Shown one piece after another: positions 45,700-58,974 of a stretch of 64,000 nt of DNA (the first letter of the stretch is position 1; every line of letters begins with the position of its first letter). The translations under genes and the position numbers were made by a program. The stretch is from Combretum micranthum (taxonomy: Eukaryota > Streptophyta > Magnoliopsida > Myrtales > Combretaceae), in NCBI GenBank assembly GCA_024138025.1, contig JAMXBD010003419.1, forward strand, positions 1 through 64,000. The letters run 5' to 3'. The notes under the pieces are model-generated. The model worked only from the letters and a program-made list of their open reading frames with translations, searched no databases and was not told the origin of the DNA.

Positions 45700-48442
45700 T
45701 TTCTTATGATTAATTGATGACTTGTGAATTTAATTATTATAGTTAAGTTAGTATAATTTAATTTGATGATATAAAAAATTATTTTTGTATAAAATTCTTG
45801 AAAATTATGTATATGGCGTTAGAAAAAAATTTAGAAATATGTATGTTTATAGAATTGTGTTAAATTAAATTGTATGTTGTTGATGCATGGCTTGGAAGAT
45901 TTTGAAGTCTTTAACCAAAGCCCAAGCCTAACTTAATAACAAAAACCAAGCCTATAGACACACCAAAAGCCCAAAGCCTACTTTCATACACCTTCTAAAG
46001 AGTTCCATATATGCCCCAAAAGTCAACAAAGCAAACAACTATCAATCTAAAACAGTCCCTCTCTCTCTCCATCCTCTCTTTCTTTATTTCTTTTCTCTAT
46101 CAAGCTCAAAACAACTCAAAATCTTGTCCATTAAAATTTCTCCTAAGCCCTCACAACCAAAATTCAAATCTAGGAGATAAGATAGAAGCCTAAGAGAAGT
46201 AAGAAGAAAGCCAAGAAAGTTGGAAAAGTAAACTTAAATTCTAGTAGTGGCCAAACAAGTAAGAAAAGTGGATTTCTTGTATGTCTTGCTTATTTATGAT
46301 TTTGGTTGGTATTAATGTTATGTACGAGTAGAATTTTGATATTCTATGTGAATTAAGGGCAAATCATTATGTATGTTGAACTAGGTGTTTCAATATATAT
46401 ATGTACTCTAAATGTTTGATGAAATGAAAGATAAAGTTTATGGTGATATGACATGTATATGGAAGTTGTTAGTGATAAATAAGTAGAACTTGGATGATTA
46501 TAGTAATAATAGAGCTTCATAAGCATAGATGATAAGATTGTGTTTTCTTAGGTTAAGTTTGTTGAGTTTTGTATTAGAAATGAATTTATATGAACAAATG
46601 AGTTTGATGATCTTTAATGTTATATTTATAGACAAACTAGTATGTTTTTACTAATGTACATAGGCTTAGTAGAGAGTTAAAGAACATAAGACTTTAAAAA
46701 TTTCGAAACAAGTACCTAAGGTAATTGCCCTGTTCATCACGGGATTGATAGAGGCTGTTATGCTGTTGGAGTTAATTTTTTTCTTATTGAACACGACCAT
46801 TGTTGAGGTCGTTATCTAGTCAAATGAATTTTCAAAGCTTGATCACGGCCTTTACAAAGCTGGTGATCTTCTCTTAGTGTTTTCAAAAACTTAATGCGGC
46901 CTAGATTACGGCCGTAATAGGGGCCTCCATCTCCTCTGATGTTTTAAAAAGCTTGAATACGATCTTTTCCATGCTCGTGTTTTCTTTTAACTTCTTTTTC
47001 TTGATGGACATGACCTAAATCACAACCGAATAGAGGGCATGATCTATATAACGGCCTATGTAATGAGTGTGGCCATACCTCTGGTACTATTCACAAAATA
47101 TATATATATATAGATAAATAAAATAATAATAGATGAATGACTAAAGAAATATAATGTGAATATTTATAATTGTGTAAATAGAGTGTTGTGTAATGATTTG
47201 AGTTTTGTCAAAATTAAACGAGTAATTAATGATTTAATTTATTATTGTGAATTAATAATATTTTATACCAAATGGTTTCTTTGACAGATTAGTGTACTCG
47301 ACTGAGTTCGAATACAGGTCTTTTGCTTGATAAGTCTACTTATCAAGGTATAGTAATGTGATTGTTGATTGTTAGATTATATATATATATATATATATAT
47401 ATTTTCTAAACCAACTCTAATCAAAGAGGAATTAAAAATTATTTGAATTGATTATGCTTTTTATCTTTGAATCCAATCCGGGGAGCAATAACCCTATTAA
47501 CAAGGTTAACATGATAGTTTAGGCACTTAAGCCACTAGTCATGATGCAATGACCTTTCTTAATGGTTCGGTGAATAAATGATAGGGGGTATCGTATCATT
47601 GTAACATTTTCTTATTCTTAAAAGGATATAATATGATTTAATTCACGTTTATGGGGACAATTAAGCTAAGTGATATTATTGATTAAGTTAAGTAAAGTTG
47701 ATAATGACTATAAATCCTATATGAAATTACTTTTTCTTTATGAGGATATAACAGAGAAATAAGTATTTGGGCTGCTTATATCAAACCCCTGAGTAGCTAA
47801 AGTTACTCAGGACCCCCAGATTCCCCAGGATTCAATTTGGAGTTTGAATACTCCAGTGTTATATTGTTGACTTAATTAGAAAGAAATAATTATTGTGATT
47901 TGCCTTGCATTAGTTCAGGAGTGTATGCCACATCATATTTGTTTGTGTTACTGTGTACTGAGCATCGAGCTCACTTTCTCTCTTTCAAGTATTGAAGATG
48001 ACAAGTTTTATGATTTCTTAGGCTATAGGATGGACTTTAAGGACTTTTTGAAAGAGTGTGATGACTAGGACTCCTGGACCGACCTTATTATTTTCCTGGC
48101 AAGGAGTCCAACCCAAAGTTTGTTTTGTTAAAAAGTGTAATAGTAAACATGGCTTGTTTATAAGCTTAAGATGTAATATAAATTATTTACATTTCCTTAT
48201 AGAGTATGTAATGGTTTGTAAACTTTGGGATACCAAGTTATTGGTATCCATAGATTGTTACATTAAAGTATCTACTCCTTATTGAGTAGTGTATATTAAA
48301 GCTATGTATTTGAACAGGTTAAATAGGTAACTCACATAAACATTCCTTTTCTGGATAACTTATGCATAATATATCCGTATATTATACGTGTTTAGGGATT
48401 TGACATATCATATTTTAATATCAGACATGTTGGGTCTTTACA
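45700..48442 (+). repeat. Probable solo LTR, family copy B (left end uncertain)
   Basis: Shares with copy A the blocks TCCAATCCGGGGAGC (47465), AGTCATGATGCAATGAC (47537), GGGCTGCTTATATCAAACCCCTGAG (47769), ACTCAGGACCCC (47804) and GTGTACTGAGC (47953). The end, GTTGGGTCTTTACA at 48429-48442, also corresponds. A CT-rich leader lies at 46050-46100. No gag or pol is seen. The left limit is only approximate. Confidence 0.55.
47378..47402. repeat. (TA)n microsatellite
   Basis: Twelve TA units inside LTR copy B, absent from copies A and C. Confidence 0.9.
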
Positions 48443-51400
48443 CAAGGTATGCTTATCAACTTACATAAAAGCTTAAAAATCCAAAATCCTAACATAAAAT
48501 AAGAAATTATTGTATTAGAAACCAATTCTTAGAAATTACATCATCTAATTAATATTTTTCTCCCCACAAATATCTATTTCTAACTTAATTTTCTAAATAT
48601 TTCATTGAAATTACAAGTATGTATAGGTTAGTCCTCAATTAAATTTGTGTACTAAAGAGTAAGGTAAATTTGTGAATAATTGAGTTAAGTTAACTATAGA
48701 TGATCAACTAGAGTGCTTGACCATCTAATCAAGGGGCTTAATTTAATTATCTTCTTTAATTTTGATTTTTGCTAAGGATTAGTCCAAGATCCATCTAGCA
48801 TTGATCTAACTTAATTTTACGGGTATTTCTCCATGTGTTCTCTCATAAAAATTCAATTTTTAACTTCTTATCACCACATCCTTTCAATAATTAGGTTTTC
48901 ACCAAAATCATAAACACCTATAGCTTATTATCTTCAATAAGTTATCAAATTTTTATTTTTAGGTCAAATCTTGATTAGGTTCTAGTTCTTCTTTTAATTC
49001 CTATTTTAGTTTTCATGATTCTCCATTTTCACTTCATATCCTATTATTCATTCTTATTCTTATTCAACAATCCATAAACCACCCATAATAAGAATGGGTT
49101 TATGTTTCCTACCTATTCATATATCAAAATAATGTTGATATCTATAGTCACCAATCAATTGCATAACTCATAGTCAACAATGCATCAAGATCATAAATTC
49201 ATCATTCCAAACTCTTACCTTCAACAATTTCATGATCTTGTTCAATCTCCTTGATTTCCTACCGAGAAAAACAGTTTTGTTACTATCAATTCACAATCTA
49301 ATCTTGCAAAATTTAAGAGTAAGTGTTTCTTATAATTCTTACTGTTTTGGTACTCTTTGGGCTTTAAAGAAATGACCTTATCCTTTTAAAATCCCTACAA
49401 AGAAGGGATAAAGTATATTTGGTAGATAGGAATCTGGAGACAAATTACGTATTCCTTCACTTTAAATTAATTTTGGGGATATTTCATACTTATGAATATG
49501 TAGAATTTTAGAGTTTGTATATATAATAAAGCAATCCACATAGTAAGATGAATCCAATAACTATGTGTTAAAGGATTTAACTTGTTCATGCATTAGCCAT
49601 TATTAGTGCATATCCTTTTGTTTTTAGGAGGCTATGACTATCGAAGAGAAAAGTTGTGCATGATTGCTATGAAGAAGAAGATATGTATAACAGTGAGTTT
49701 TAGAAAGGGAAGAAAGTAATAGGGTTTTACACTAGTGTATAAGAAAATTTGTGGTGGTTTAGTACCTAAACTTGCATCTTGAATAATTGATTTAGAAGGT
49801 TTATAATAAAAATTTTAACTTATTTAAACTATAACATGATTTGGAAACAAGATGGTATATTCTCTAAGAAACCAACCTATATAAACCCTATTAAGTTGTG
49901 TTGAAGTGGATAATTTTAAATTTATTTTCTCTCATTCAAACTAAAAAAAATTGATGGATTATATATGCTTAAGAAGTTGGTTGTTATCCTAAATTTTCGT
50001 AAGATTTTTTGTTATGAAACAAGCTACCAAACTAATAATTGAAGTTTTCCAAAACAAAAATTACTAATTAGGATTTTAACATAAAAAAAAAAATAATTAA
50101 GGTATTTATTACAAGATGTGTACCTTTCATGTTAAAGTAAAATAAATATCCTTGCTCTTATATTCTATTAAAACCTTTAGAGCATTTTATTTGCAAAATT
50201 ATTTCTATTTAACCTCTTTTAAAGTTTAGCTCAAAATTTTTCACTAGGAGTTTGGTTCCTTACATAATCCAAATTCCATCAAGTATCTAAAATATATCCC
50301 TATTGTCATATGCTCTAAAAAGGAAGAACATAAATAGTTTGTTGCATACTCATATCACAATGGGAGACGTAATGCTTAGAGCCTAGTACGAATATATATA
50401 TATATATATATATATAACCATTATAGGAGGTTACTCTTCCAGTTCTCATAATATTAGATTTTTTTTATAACAAATTAAACTTTATGAACATGAACCCTTT
50501 AAGAAACTTAATGCATTAAAATCTACACAGTATCAACTTATAGGTTAAATCCATCTAGTGATTTAGCAATAATCCCACTCACATGCTACAAGCACTCTTG
50601 TTAATTTAGAAAAGATCCCATAAGGAATGAATCAAAACTCAACACATGATCGTTGCATGTATACACATGCCATGTAAGCACATCACATTCAACTTGATCA
50701 GAATGCAACATTTCCAAGTTATTATCATGTTTATGCATGACATACGATAGACTTGGTATTAAATCATGGAGTTCCTCATGACTGTCTAGCACGTACATAT
50801 ACATACATACACGGGTATGCATATACATTGGGTATATGTACTTGCAAATATCCCAAAAGTAATCCTAAAATTATCTTATTTCCATGCCATCACTAGCATC
50901 ATTCATTAATTATTAGTACAATTGCTCAATTGCAACAATACATAGAGGCATCCAATGGTATCATTATGACTCAATACTTGTATCACAACAACTCATTGTT
51001 CAATGACCACCTAATTAAAAACACTTACATATGGCGACATTAGAGTATAAATTTATACCATCACACCACTCTGAATTGCAACTTCATTGAAATTATACAA
51101 TTAAGAATTTGGTAATCACCACTTACGATGACCTAGTAATTATGGTCGGTGTAAGCATAAATCACTCAATTTAAGGTTTTGATATTCCATTCATTTAGGT
51201 AACTATTTTTTGACACACTAATCACTAAATACCTAAAGTCTAACTGAACACTCTTAAAATAACTAGAGAAAGATTATATTCCTAAAATTAAACATATCAT
51301 AAGATATTAAAATCTTAATCATATTAAAGGATTTGTGAACCCTAAGTCTATAGCTAAATTTCCGCCTTAGCTACACAACTAGTAACCAGACCTCTCTAAC

Positions 51401-52229
51401 CAATCTCTCCCAAATGTTAACCCAACTAACCTATAAGTGTGTGAAATTAATCAATGCTAAATGCAATGGGTGCCCAATTGACATAAAAAGGACAGTTAGC
51501 CAATGCTATATGGGAGGGGGCACTTGACCATAAAAGGGGATTGATTGATTAACAACTACTAAAGGTCGACTTCTCCTCCAAAGAACAAACTAGTTAACAT
51601 AAGGAGGGGCACGATTGACCTCACATATTTCTAAGTTAACCCCTTGTATGAAAAAACAACCCTGAGATTCTTTACAATGAAACTCTCCATTATTGATTAA
51701 ACCATGATTTGATTTTTCCCCAAAGAGTATCATCAAATTAATGCCAACCAATTCAATTAGCATAAATCTACAACTTCGAATCCAATTATTCAATGGAAAC
51801 ATTATAAATTTAAAAAAAAAAATTGATCTAGACTTATTCCATTTTAATCCTAACCATAAATGATTAAATCCTAATTGGATTAACTCAAAAGAAGGAAAAA
51901 TAGGAATAAGAATATTACATATGATGTCATTCTTTTAACAATAAGACCCTCCTATGTCTCTTGAGTGCCATTTGAAGGTCTCTTTAAAATTCTTTATGTA
52001 CATTTAGATTAAAAAGCCTTTATGTTTAATCCATATAACTCCATTTAGCATTTTGAGTGGCACAATGAGAAACACTCTAAGTGCCCAATCTTATCCTTCA
52101 TCAATGTAATTGTGTAAAGTCTTTTTCTTACATAAAATACACTATAACATAAATAGTTCATTTAATTGATAAATTATTTTATATCATCAAATACATAGTT
52201 TAACCATTAGTTCAACAATATGTGAGTGC

Positions 52230-52271
<42 letters not shown>

Positions 52272-54459
52272 GGGAGGGTGGGATGGGGGGCGCACTGGGG
52301 TGGGTGGTGGTGGTGGTGTCCATTCAAGTGGGTTTGATTGAGCAAACAAATGACTCAAGTATGATTTGAGGTATGATGGCTTAGGCTTGCTATGGAGGTG
52401 GTTGATCTTGTGTGGTTAGCTATGTTGATCGACATGTTGGCATTTATAAGTTTGATAGTGGTAATGTTTTGGTAATAATGTGTTTAACCTTTCTAGAGGC
52501 TATCGTAAGATGATCTTATGAATAGCTATTGCATGGGATGTAACCATCTTGTTCAACATTTTTAATATCAAGTATATGTCATCACATGGAGTAAAGGAGA
52601 AATGAAATTCATTTCTTAAATGAATACGATATGAGTGATTTCATGTGTTTGTATACGGTTTGATGTAAGTGATTTCATGTGTTTGTGTAAGGTTGGGACA
52701 TTTGCAACTCACTATATTGAATATGCTTCTATATATATCATGGCTTATGAGAAAGCCATAAGATCTGTATGAGACTTTAATTGTTTAAAGGTTTTCATAG
52801 GAGTTGTGAGAATATAGAACATTATATATCTTCAACCTTACTTTATGTTTTTTTACCCTTGTAGTTGGGATTTTTCTACCATAAATCTTACGTGCCAACT
52901 TCTTTTTTTCTTAATTTTTTGTTGTCTTGTGTTCTCGATTTTATTCTAAATAAAATTTCGATTAGATAATAAATTGATTGACTCTTTCTTCTACCTCTAT
53001 CTTTTTATTTTGCCCATTTGTAAGAAAAATTCAAATATTGCCTTAAGGTGATTGACCCTTGCTCCTATCCTTCTCTCTTCCTTCCCTCTATTGCTCCCTT
53101 GGCCGTCAATGAGAAGACAATAAATGTATCTTGCTCAAACATGGAGATATTTGTATAGCTTTTAGTATTTGTAGAAAAGAAAATAATAACGAAGAGGAAA
53201 ACCCATTGTTGGACACCTCATTTCGTCATGATTTTTTTTTTTTTTTTTTTACTAAGGGAGTGCTAAAAAGCCTCAAAAAGTAATGAGTAGTTGATATGAG
53301 AAGTAAGCTTTGTGGATAAAAAGTACCTAATTTATGTTCATTTAAAAATGAAGAGAGGACATATATTTATCAACTACCATGAAGTAACTAATACCGCTAA
53401 GTTCCAATTTTGTTTGGTCTATTCAACCATAAACTTGAATAATAAAAGCAAATGGATTGTCTTCTTCTTTTCACACATCCTTCTTTCAATCACATGCATG
53501 CATCGTCTTCACTCTATTGAATTGTCATGGCATTATTGGAGGAGAAAAAAAAAAAAAAACTATTATGGTATTATACGCAACTCGTTCCTAACGTTAAGAA
53601 ATTTACTATTTTTGTGCATTATTAACAACCTATTACATGATTTTTGAAAGAGAAGGGAAACAACACGTGTTTGATGTTGAAAATTTTTAAATGTTACACT
53701 AGTCATATTAATTGAATTCAACTTTCTAATTAAGGACTTTCTTCAAATATATATATTTTTTTAAAATGTAAGTGGTAGGGTGGACAACCTAAAATAACTC
53801 TATTTCTTGATAAATTCTATAATAAATCCTCATTTTAAATCATTTTTTCACATTAAAGGCTATTTGATTTAGGGAAGGTGTCAAAATCATCATACAAACC
53901 TTAAGTTTTCTTTCAATTTTATACCGAAGGTTTCAAACTGCTAAATATTATAGCTTATTCAAGCTTTTATTTATGAAATTTTGTATGTGCTTTCTCAAAT
54001 TTCATACCTATAGTCGAAGCAAAAGAATGTTACGCCTAAAATTCCCATGGTTGGACAAAGCCAACTAGTGCCCTCCGACAAGTCTTTTTCATTTTTAAAG
54101 TTTAAATTGTTAATTACACACTCAATTAATTTTTTTTCTTATCAATCACATCACCATGATCGGGCAAGGGGGGCCTGCCAAAAGAAATTGTCCTAAAATG
54201 CATTGATTATACTATTCTTTTTTTTTTCTTTGAGGACAAAAAAAGAAGTGACAAAAAAAAAAAAATACTATTCTTTTTCTTTTCTATGAAGGGACCATGC
54301 ATGTCGGAAGGTGTTGCGCATTAATTGTAAATATTAAGTCATGATAATAATTGATGAGTCACTCCAATTTATATGTTTATATGACATATTAAATACATTA
54401 AATAAATAAAAATTGCAAAAGTTGTAAATGGCACCATCCAAGTTGCAATATTTATACTT
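48443..54459. other. Gene-free AT-rich stretch with microsatellites
   Basis: No gene is supported in this 6 kb. Visible items are (TA)n at 50392-50416, a CATACATACA run near 50796, (GA)n at 52234-52269 followed by a G-rich block, a direct repeat of GTGATTTCATGTGTTTGT (52635 and 52669), and T-runs near 53230. Confidence 0.5.
52234..52320. repeat. (GA)n microsatellite followed by G-rich block with quadruplex motif
   Basis: About 18 GA units, then GGGTGGGAGGGTGGG at 52268-52282 (four G3 tracts with one-base loops), a further G6 run and a GTGGTGGTGGTGGTG stretch. Confidence 0.9.
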
Positions 54460-55379
54460 TTATTTTTTACATTTTTCTATTTTTATTATATTTTAGGCTG
54501 AAAACACCATTGTAAGGGAAAATATTTTCCTTTCTTTATGGGAAAAGTGAACTTATTATAAGAAAATAAGTTACAATTTTTGAAACGGGAATTTGTTTTT
54601 CCAACTAGTCTCTATATAATATTTTATTTACACACTATACTATGTTTTACCTTAAATGCATGTTAAATATAGGGAACTTTTTCAATATATTTTTACAAGC
54701 CAATTAAACAAATGAAAACATGTTATTTTTAATAAAAAATAATGACAAAATTTTTTTATTAATAAGATACTTGAAAGAAATGAATTCTTAAATATTTAAG
54801 ATATCATAATTGTAATAGATAAATTTAAAATTGGTAATTGTGCTCATTTTCGTTCTTTTATTAATAAAAACAAATAATTTTTTATATTTAAATTTATTCA
54901 AATCTAATTTCAAAATTGAAACTGACCATAACTTATCTTAAAAACATCAGTAATACACCTAATTTTTTGGGAAAAAATAATTTTTATTTGTTTCTTTTTC
55001 TTTCTTGTTTTCTATATCACATGTGAAGACACAAAAGCATGTTATTAGCTAATAATCTATCCTTTAATTTCTCTACTAAAAGGTATTAGATATAACTCCC
55101 TCATCCTTATTATAATGAAAGGAACAATCCTTATTAATAGCAAGAGTTAGTTTTTAAGGATAAGGGTCACAATAAAATATCACAAATCTTTTTAAATTTG
55201 TCAAATTTAAGATGCACATAGAAGAGGTAGAGGCATTGATGATGTTGGCGATGCCCCATGTCTTTGAGTCCTGCCCCAGTCTCTGAATAACGCTTATATT
55301 ATCTTTAACATGACGCGGCACACATTTATTGGCTGAAGAGTACATGTATAAATTATGAGAGCTCAAATGGTAAATTTGA

Positions 55380-55410
<31 letters not shown>

Positions 55411-55650
55411 AAAAAAAAAACACTTAAAGTTCGGATTGTGATATTAATATTACTCATTGAATCATCTCCAAGATTTCTCTAAGCGGATCACTGTCACTTT
55501 TTTTTTTTTTTTTTTCCTTTTTTTCCTTAAAATCAGCAACAAAACCTCACGGCTTTTGAAGCGATCGAGACCAGCACTGGTATCATTGCATAGTTATTAA
55601 AATCAAGGGCCAATTATATAATTTTATGGGTTCATAATTGATATATTTTT
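54460..55650. repeat. Segmental duplication, left copy
   Basis: Alignable with 58975-60375 in the same orientation. Shared blocks are GAAAACACCATTGTAAGGG (54499), CATGTTAAA (54660), TTAATAAAAAC..AAATAATTTTT (54859), CGCTTATATTATCTTTAA (55290), a (TA)n run (55386-55410) and CTCACGGCTTTTGAAGCGAT (55546). The two copies bracket the HMA gene. Neither contains an intact gene. Confidence 0.8.
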
Positions 55651-56283
55651 TAAATAAATTGATATAAAATTGTTTTGGTAAAAATTTTAAATGAAATTAT
55701 AAATTTAAATGTACGATTCTATACGTTTACGATTTTACTAATTTTATAGGATTTTATACAATTCTTCCAATTTTATGTATTCAAATAAATTATATTATAA
55801 AGTGATTGATAGAAACTTTTATTCATCAAATAAAAACTTTTAACAACTTCATGAAATTATAATAACAGAAATACATTAGAATTGTCCAAATATTCAATTC
55901 CAAATTGATCCATCAAAAAGCAAAGAGCTTTATACTATACACCTTTGAACCTAAAATATGACTAAACATTCTTGGGGTTACTATTTATGAATTATGAACT
56001 CTTGTATATATTGTCCTGTAATAAAGGAAAAAACTAGTATAGATTCACTATTTTATAACAAACGAGAATATAATTTGATTCATAGTGATCTAATATATAA
56101 AATCAGGATCTATATAAGAATTTGTCCTTCATAGAATGTTCTTATCTTACGATAGACCTGATATTTTGACTAAATGAGGATAAAATGCATATAATTTATA
56201 TAAATATTATTTCTATTGTATTCTTATTTAATCTATAATAATATGATTTATATAAGAATTTTATGCATACAAACATTATAATA
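55651..56283. other. Gene-free spacer and 3' flank of the HMA gene
   Basis: AT-rich; no other gene is supported. The 3' UTR of the minus-strand HMA gene should lie in the upper part. Confidence 0.45.
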
Positions 56284-57231
56284 TTACATGATTGTGCATC
56301 TAATATTTTCTTCATAACATTCACAAATCGGTCTTCCACATCCTTCAAGACATATACATGGCCTTCCATGATAGCATGAACCATGAAATCTATCACAACA
56401 TGGACAACATACAATTGGATAGAAAATTACTGGTGGCGGCGGCGACAGCGGCGGCAACAGCAGAGATGGTGGCAATTTTTCCTTTGGTGGCGGTGGTGGT
56501 GGTGATGGTGGTTTTTCCTTTGGTGGTGGTGGCGGTTTTATCTTAGGTGATGATGGCGGATTTTCCTTCACAATTTCAATGCTTTCAATCGAACCACAAG
56601 CTTTGGAACATATTTTATCTCGTATTTTTTCCAGATTACAACACTCAACGATGATTGTGACCTTATTATTCTTCTCATCATATATCTGTTCTCGTATTTC
56701 TCTTGTCCGGAAAACCATAATAAATATGTCAGTTTATATCCTATGATTACAAGCCATAGAGCATAAAATACATATATATATATATATATATATATACACG
56801 CTAATAACTCTTATTACAATGTTTTAAGTAAAGGCACACTTACGGGGAATTTTACAAAGTATTTTCTTGATTTTCTTGTGGCATTTATAGCATTGAAGAT
56901 CGCCTCTGATGATCATCTTAGTAACCTGAACTAAATTTAAAAATTTAAAGGAATCGTACATTAAATCTAGACCATAATAAGATAATTAAAGTGTCCTGTT
57001 ACTTGAGATAATAAACGAGTAACAATTGAGTTATTAAGAAAAAAGAACAAAAATACACGGACCCTCTAGTGCCATGCCAAGATAAAAGGAAAATAAATCA
57101 ACACCACAAAATCATAATGATGAATCATATAAAATCGTTCAGAAAGTCCTCTTTTTACAACCCTTCTTATAATTTTTTTTCCTTTTTTTTTTTTTTGAAA
57201 AAGAAGAACACCGTACCTTTGTCTCTCCCAT
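56284..57231 (-). CDS. HMA-domain, proline-rich, CaaX-ending protein (Pi21/HIPP-like)
   Basis: Three exons on the minus strand: 57217-57231 (MGETK), 56844-56925, 56284-56699, total 170 residues. Junctions are AAG|GTACGG...TTCAG and CCC|C-GTAAGT...AAGAG, phase 0 and phase 1. The HMA fold covers residues 5-75: VTKMIIRGDLQCYKCHKKIK with the CxxC metal site (CYKC), then IREQIYDEKNNKVTI and EKIRDKICSKA. It continues into a proline/lysine-rich linker, a cysteine-rich segment (CCPCCDRF, GRPCICLEGCGRPICEC) and ends RCTIM, a CaaX box predicted to be farnesylated. This fits heavy-metal-associated plant proteins of the Pi21/HIPP type, thought to bind metals at membranes and to affect stress or pathogen responses. 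(TA)n lies in intron 2 (56772-56796). The longer open frame starting MVFRTREIR is an intronic read-through. Confidence 0.85.
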
Positions 57232-58356
57232 GGCTTGGAGTGTTGAGATGTGAAGCAATGGTGAAGTGTTCTGAGAGAGAAAACGGAATGAGAGGGAAGT
57301 GAAAATGCCCTATAAGGTAAGCTAATCCGCCGATGGATGCTAACAAGCATGAAGAGGAAGACTTGTGCATGACTTTATTGGCCAATAAGGTGAAGCCAGC
57401 ACGTAGATGGCATTGAAATTCATGAAGTGCTGTATAACGGTCGCAGTCATGGAGCGTTTTTCCGGGGAAAAAACAAAAAAAAGTTGGTACTAGTTTGCTA
57501 TGTGTCCAAAAATGTGACTATAATTATCGGTTAAATTTTAATAAGTGATAATATTGTGTAAGTTTTTAAAAAGTTGGGTCTATTTGGATGGTTTACTTTT
57601 TATTGGTATATATTTGTATAATATTTATTTTTTTTAGTATTTAATATGTTTTATATAAGTAATTTTTTTTTTGTTATTATTATCTGTTTTTAACGAACGA
57701 TAAAAAAAAATGAAATTAAAATGATAGAAATAGGATCAAACAAATAAATTATTATTATTATTATTATTTTATTATTATTTTTTTTTATGGAGACACTAAT
57801 AATCTTCTGTTGGGTAGCAACTACCAGGTGGATGGTCAATTTATTGTGAAGGTAACCTGTCCGGTTATTTATGGTTTCCATCCGATTTCACCAGCCAAGC
57901 TGACCAACAAGAAAATAAAATCTTGTGATGAATAAGAATTCGACTTATATATACTGCTGAGTAATTTATAAAATATTCTCGTAAGCAATTTTAATCCTTC
58001 GGTGTGTCTTGATTCATAATAATAACAGGAACAAAACTCATCTAGATATTTTATGGTTAATTTTATTTCTTCAAAAGAGAATTTAAATACTTGCTATACT
58101 TCTTCTTGCATCATTTATAATTATGTTGGAGGTAAGTAAATTAGAAATACTTCATGTTTATATGAAAACTCAGTTATATCCTCCATATTTATTTTGGCTA
58201 ATTATATCCTCTAAATTTTAATTGAATCGTTTAAATTCCCCTATATTTATATCAATATTGATAAAACTCTTCATAGTTTATGTCAATCACTTAAATTTTT
58301 TATGTTTACATCTCACATTAAATAAGTCATGTATATTTGTGGTAATTACTGATTGT
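57232..58356. other. Upstream region of the HMA gene and gene-free spacer
   Basis: Includes a possible TATA-like CTTATAGGG on the minus strand near 57310. An (ATT)n run lies at 57748-57778 and T-runs near 57180 and 57665. No other gene is supported. Confidence 0.45.
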
Positions 58357-58361
58357 ATGTT

Positions 58362-58776
58362 TGTAATGATTGTGCTATGGTGTATTGGAGAGGCTTATAT
58401 GCATGTAAAAAGGGTTGGGTGTAAGTCATGTGGGCTTCCCCAGCGTTACCACTTCACAGTAGCATCGCCCTCATCTGTGGGCCCCGGAGTCCTTACCGGG
58501 AAGACTCTCTCGCGCACAGCCTTTTGGGGACCACTGCTACGCATGGTGTGAAGGATTGTCCCACATGGGTTTGGCTCAACCCTTTTTACATGCATATAAG
58601 CGTCTCCAATACACCCATAGCACAACCATTACAGACTCCGGTAAGGACTCCAGGGCCTACAGATGAGGGCAATGCTACTGTGAAGTGGTAACGCTGGGGA
58701 AGCCCATATGACTTACACCCAACACTTTTTACATGCATATAAGCCTCTCCAATACACCCATAGCACAACCATTACA
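58362..58776. mobile_element. Palindromic TG...CA element, compound copy 2
   Basis: A complete unit at 58362-58633 (TGTAATGATTGTGCTATGG ... AACCATTACA) is fused to an inverted partial copy at 58634-58776. The partial copy repeats the left half backwards, from CCGGTAAGGACTCC to the terminal AACCATTACA. The whole 415 bp is flanked by one 5-bp direct repeat, ATGTT (58357-58361 and 58777-58781), so it moved or arose as one unit. Sequence agrees closely with copy 1 at 14700-14972. Confidence 0.85.
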
Positions 58777-58974
58777 ATGTTCATATGTTTTTTTTTTTTA
58801 AAGTAGTTTCTATCAAGAGAATGGTGAGCTAAAATTATCCATGATTGATTTTAGTTACAGAATGTACTCATACACGTATGATTTAAACATATAAATTATG
58901 ATTCAGAAGTATCATTTATTTGATGGCCAAAAAAGAAGTATTTTTTTATTTTTTAAATATATAAATAAATAAAG

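Noticed and set aside
55154..55423. Minus-strand ORF of 89 codons in the left duplicate
   Set aside because: Starts in a (TA)n repeat and is full of stops in the right duplicate, so not under selection.
56196..56414. Minus-strand ORF overlapping the HMA gene
   Set aside because: A shadow frame of the Cys-rich exon 3.
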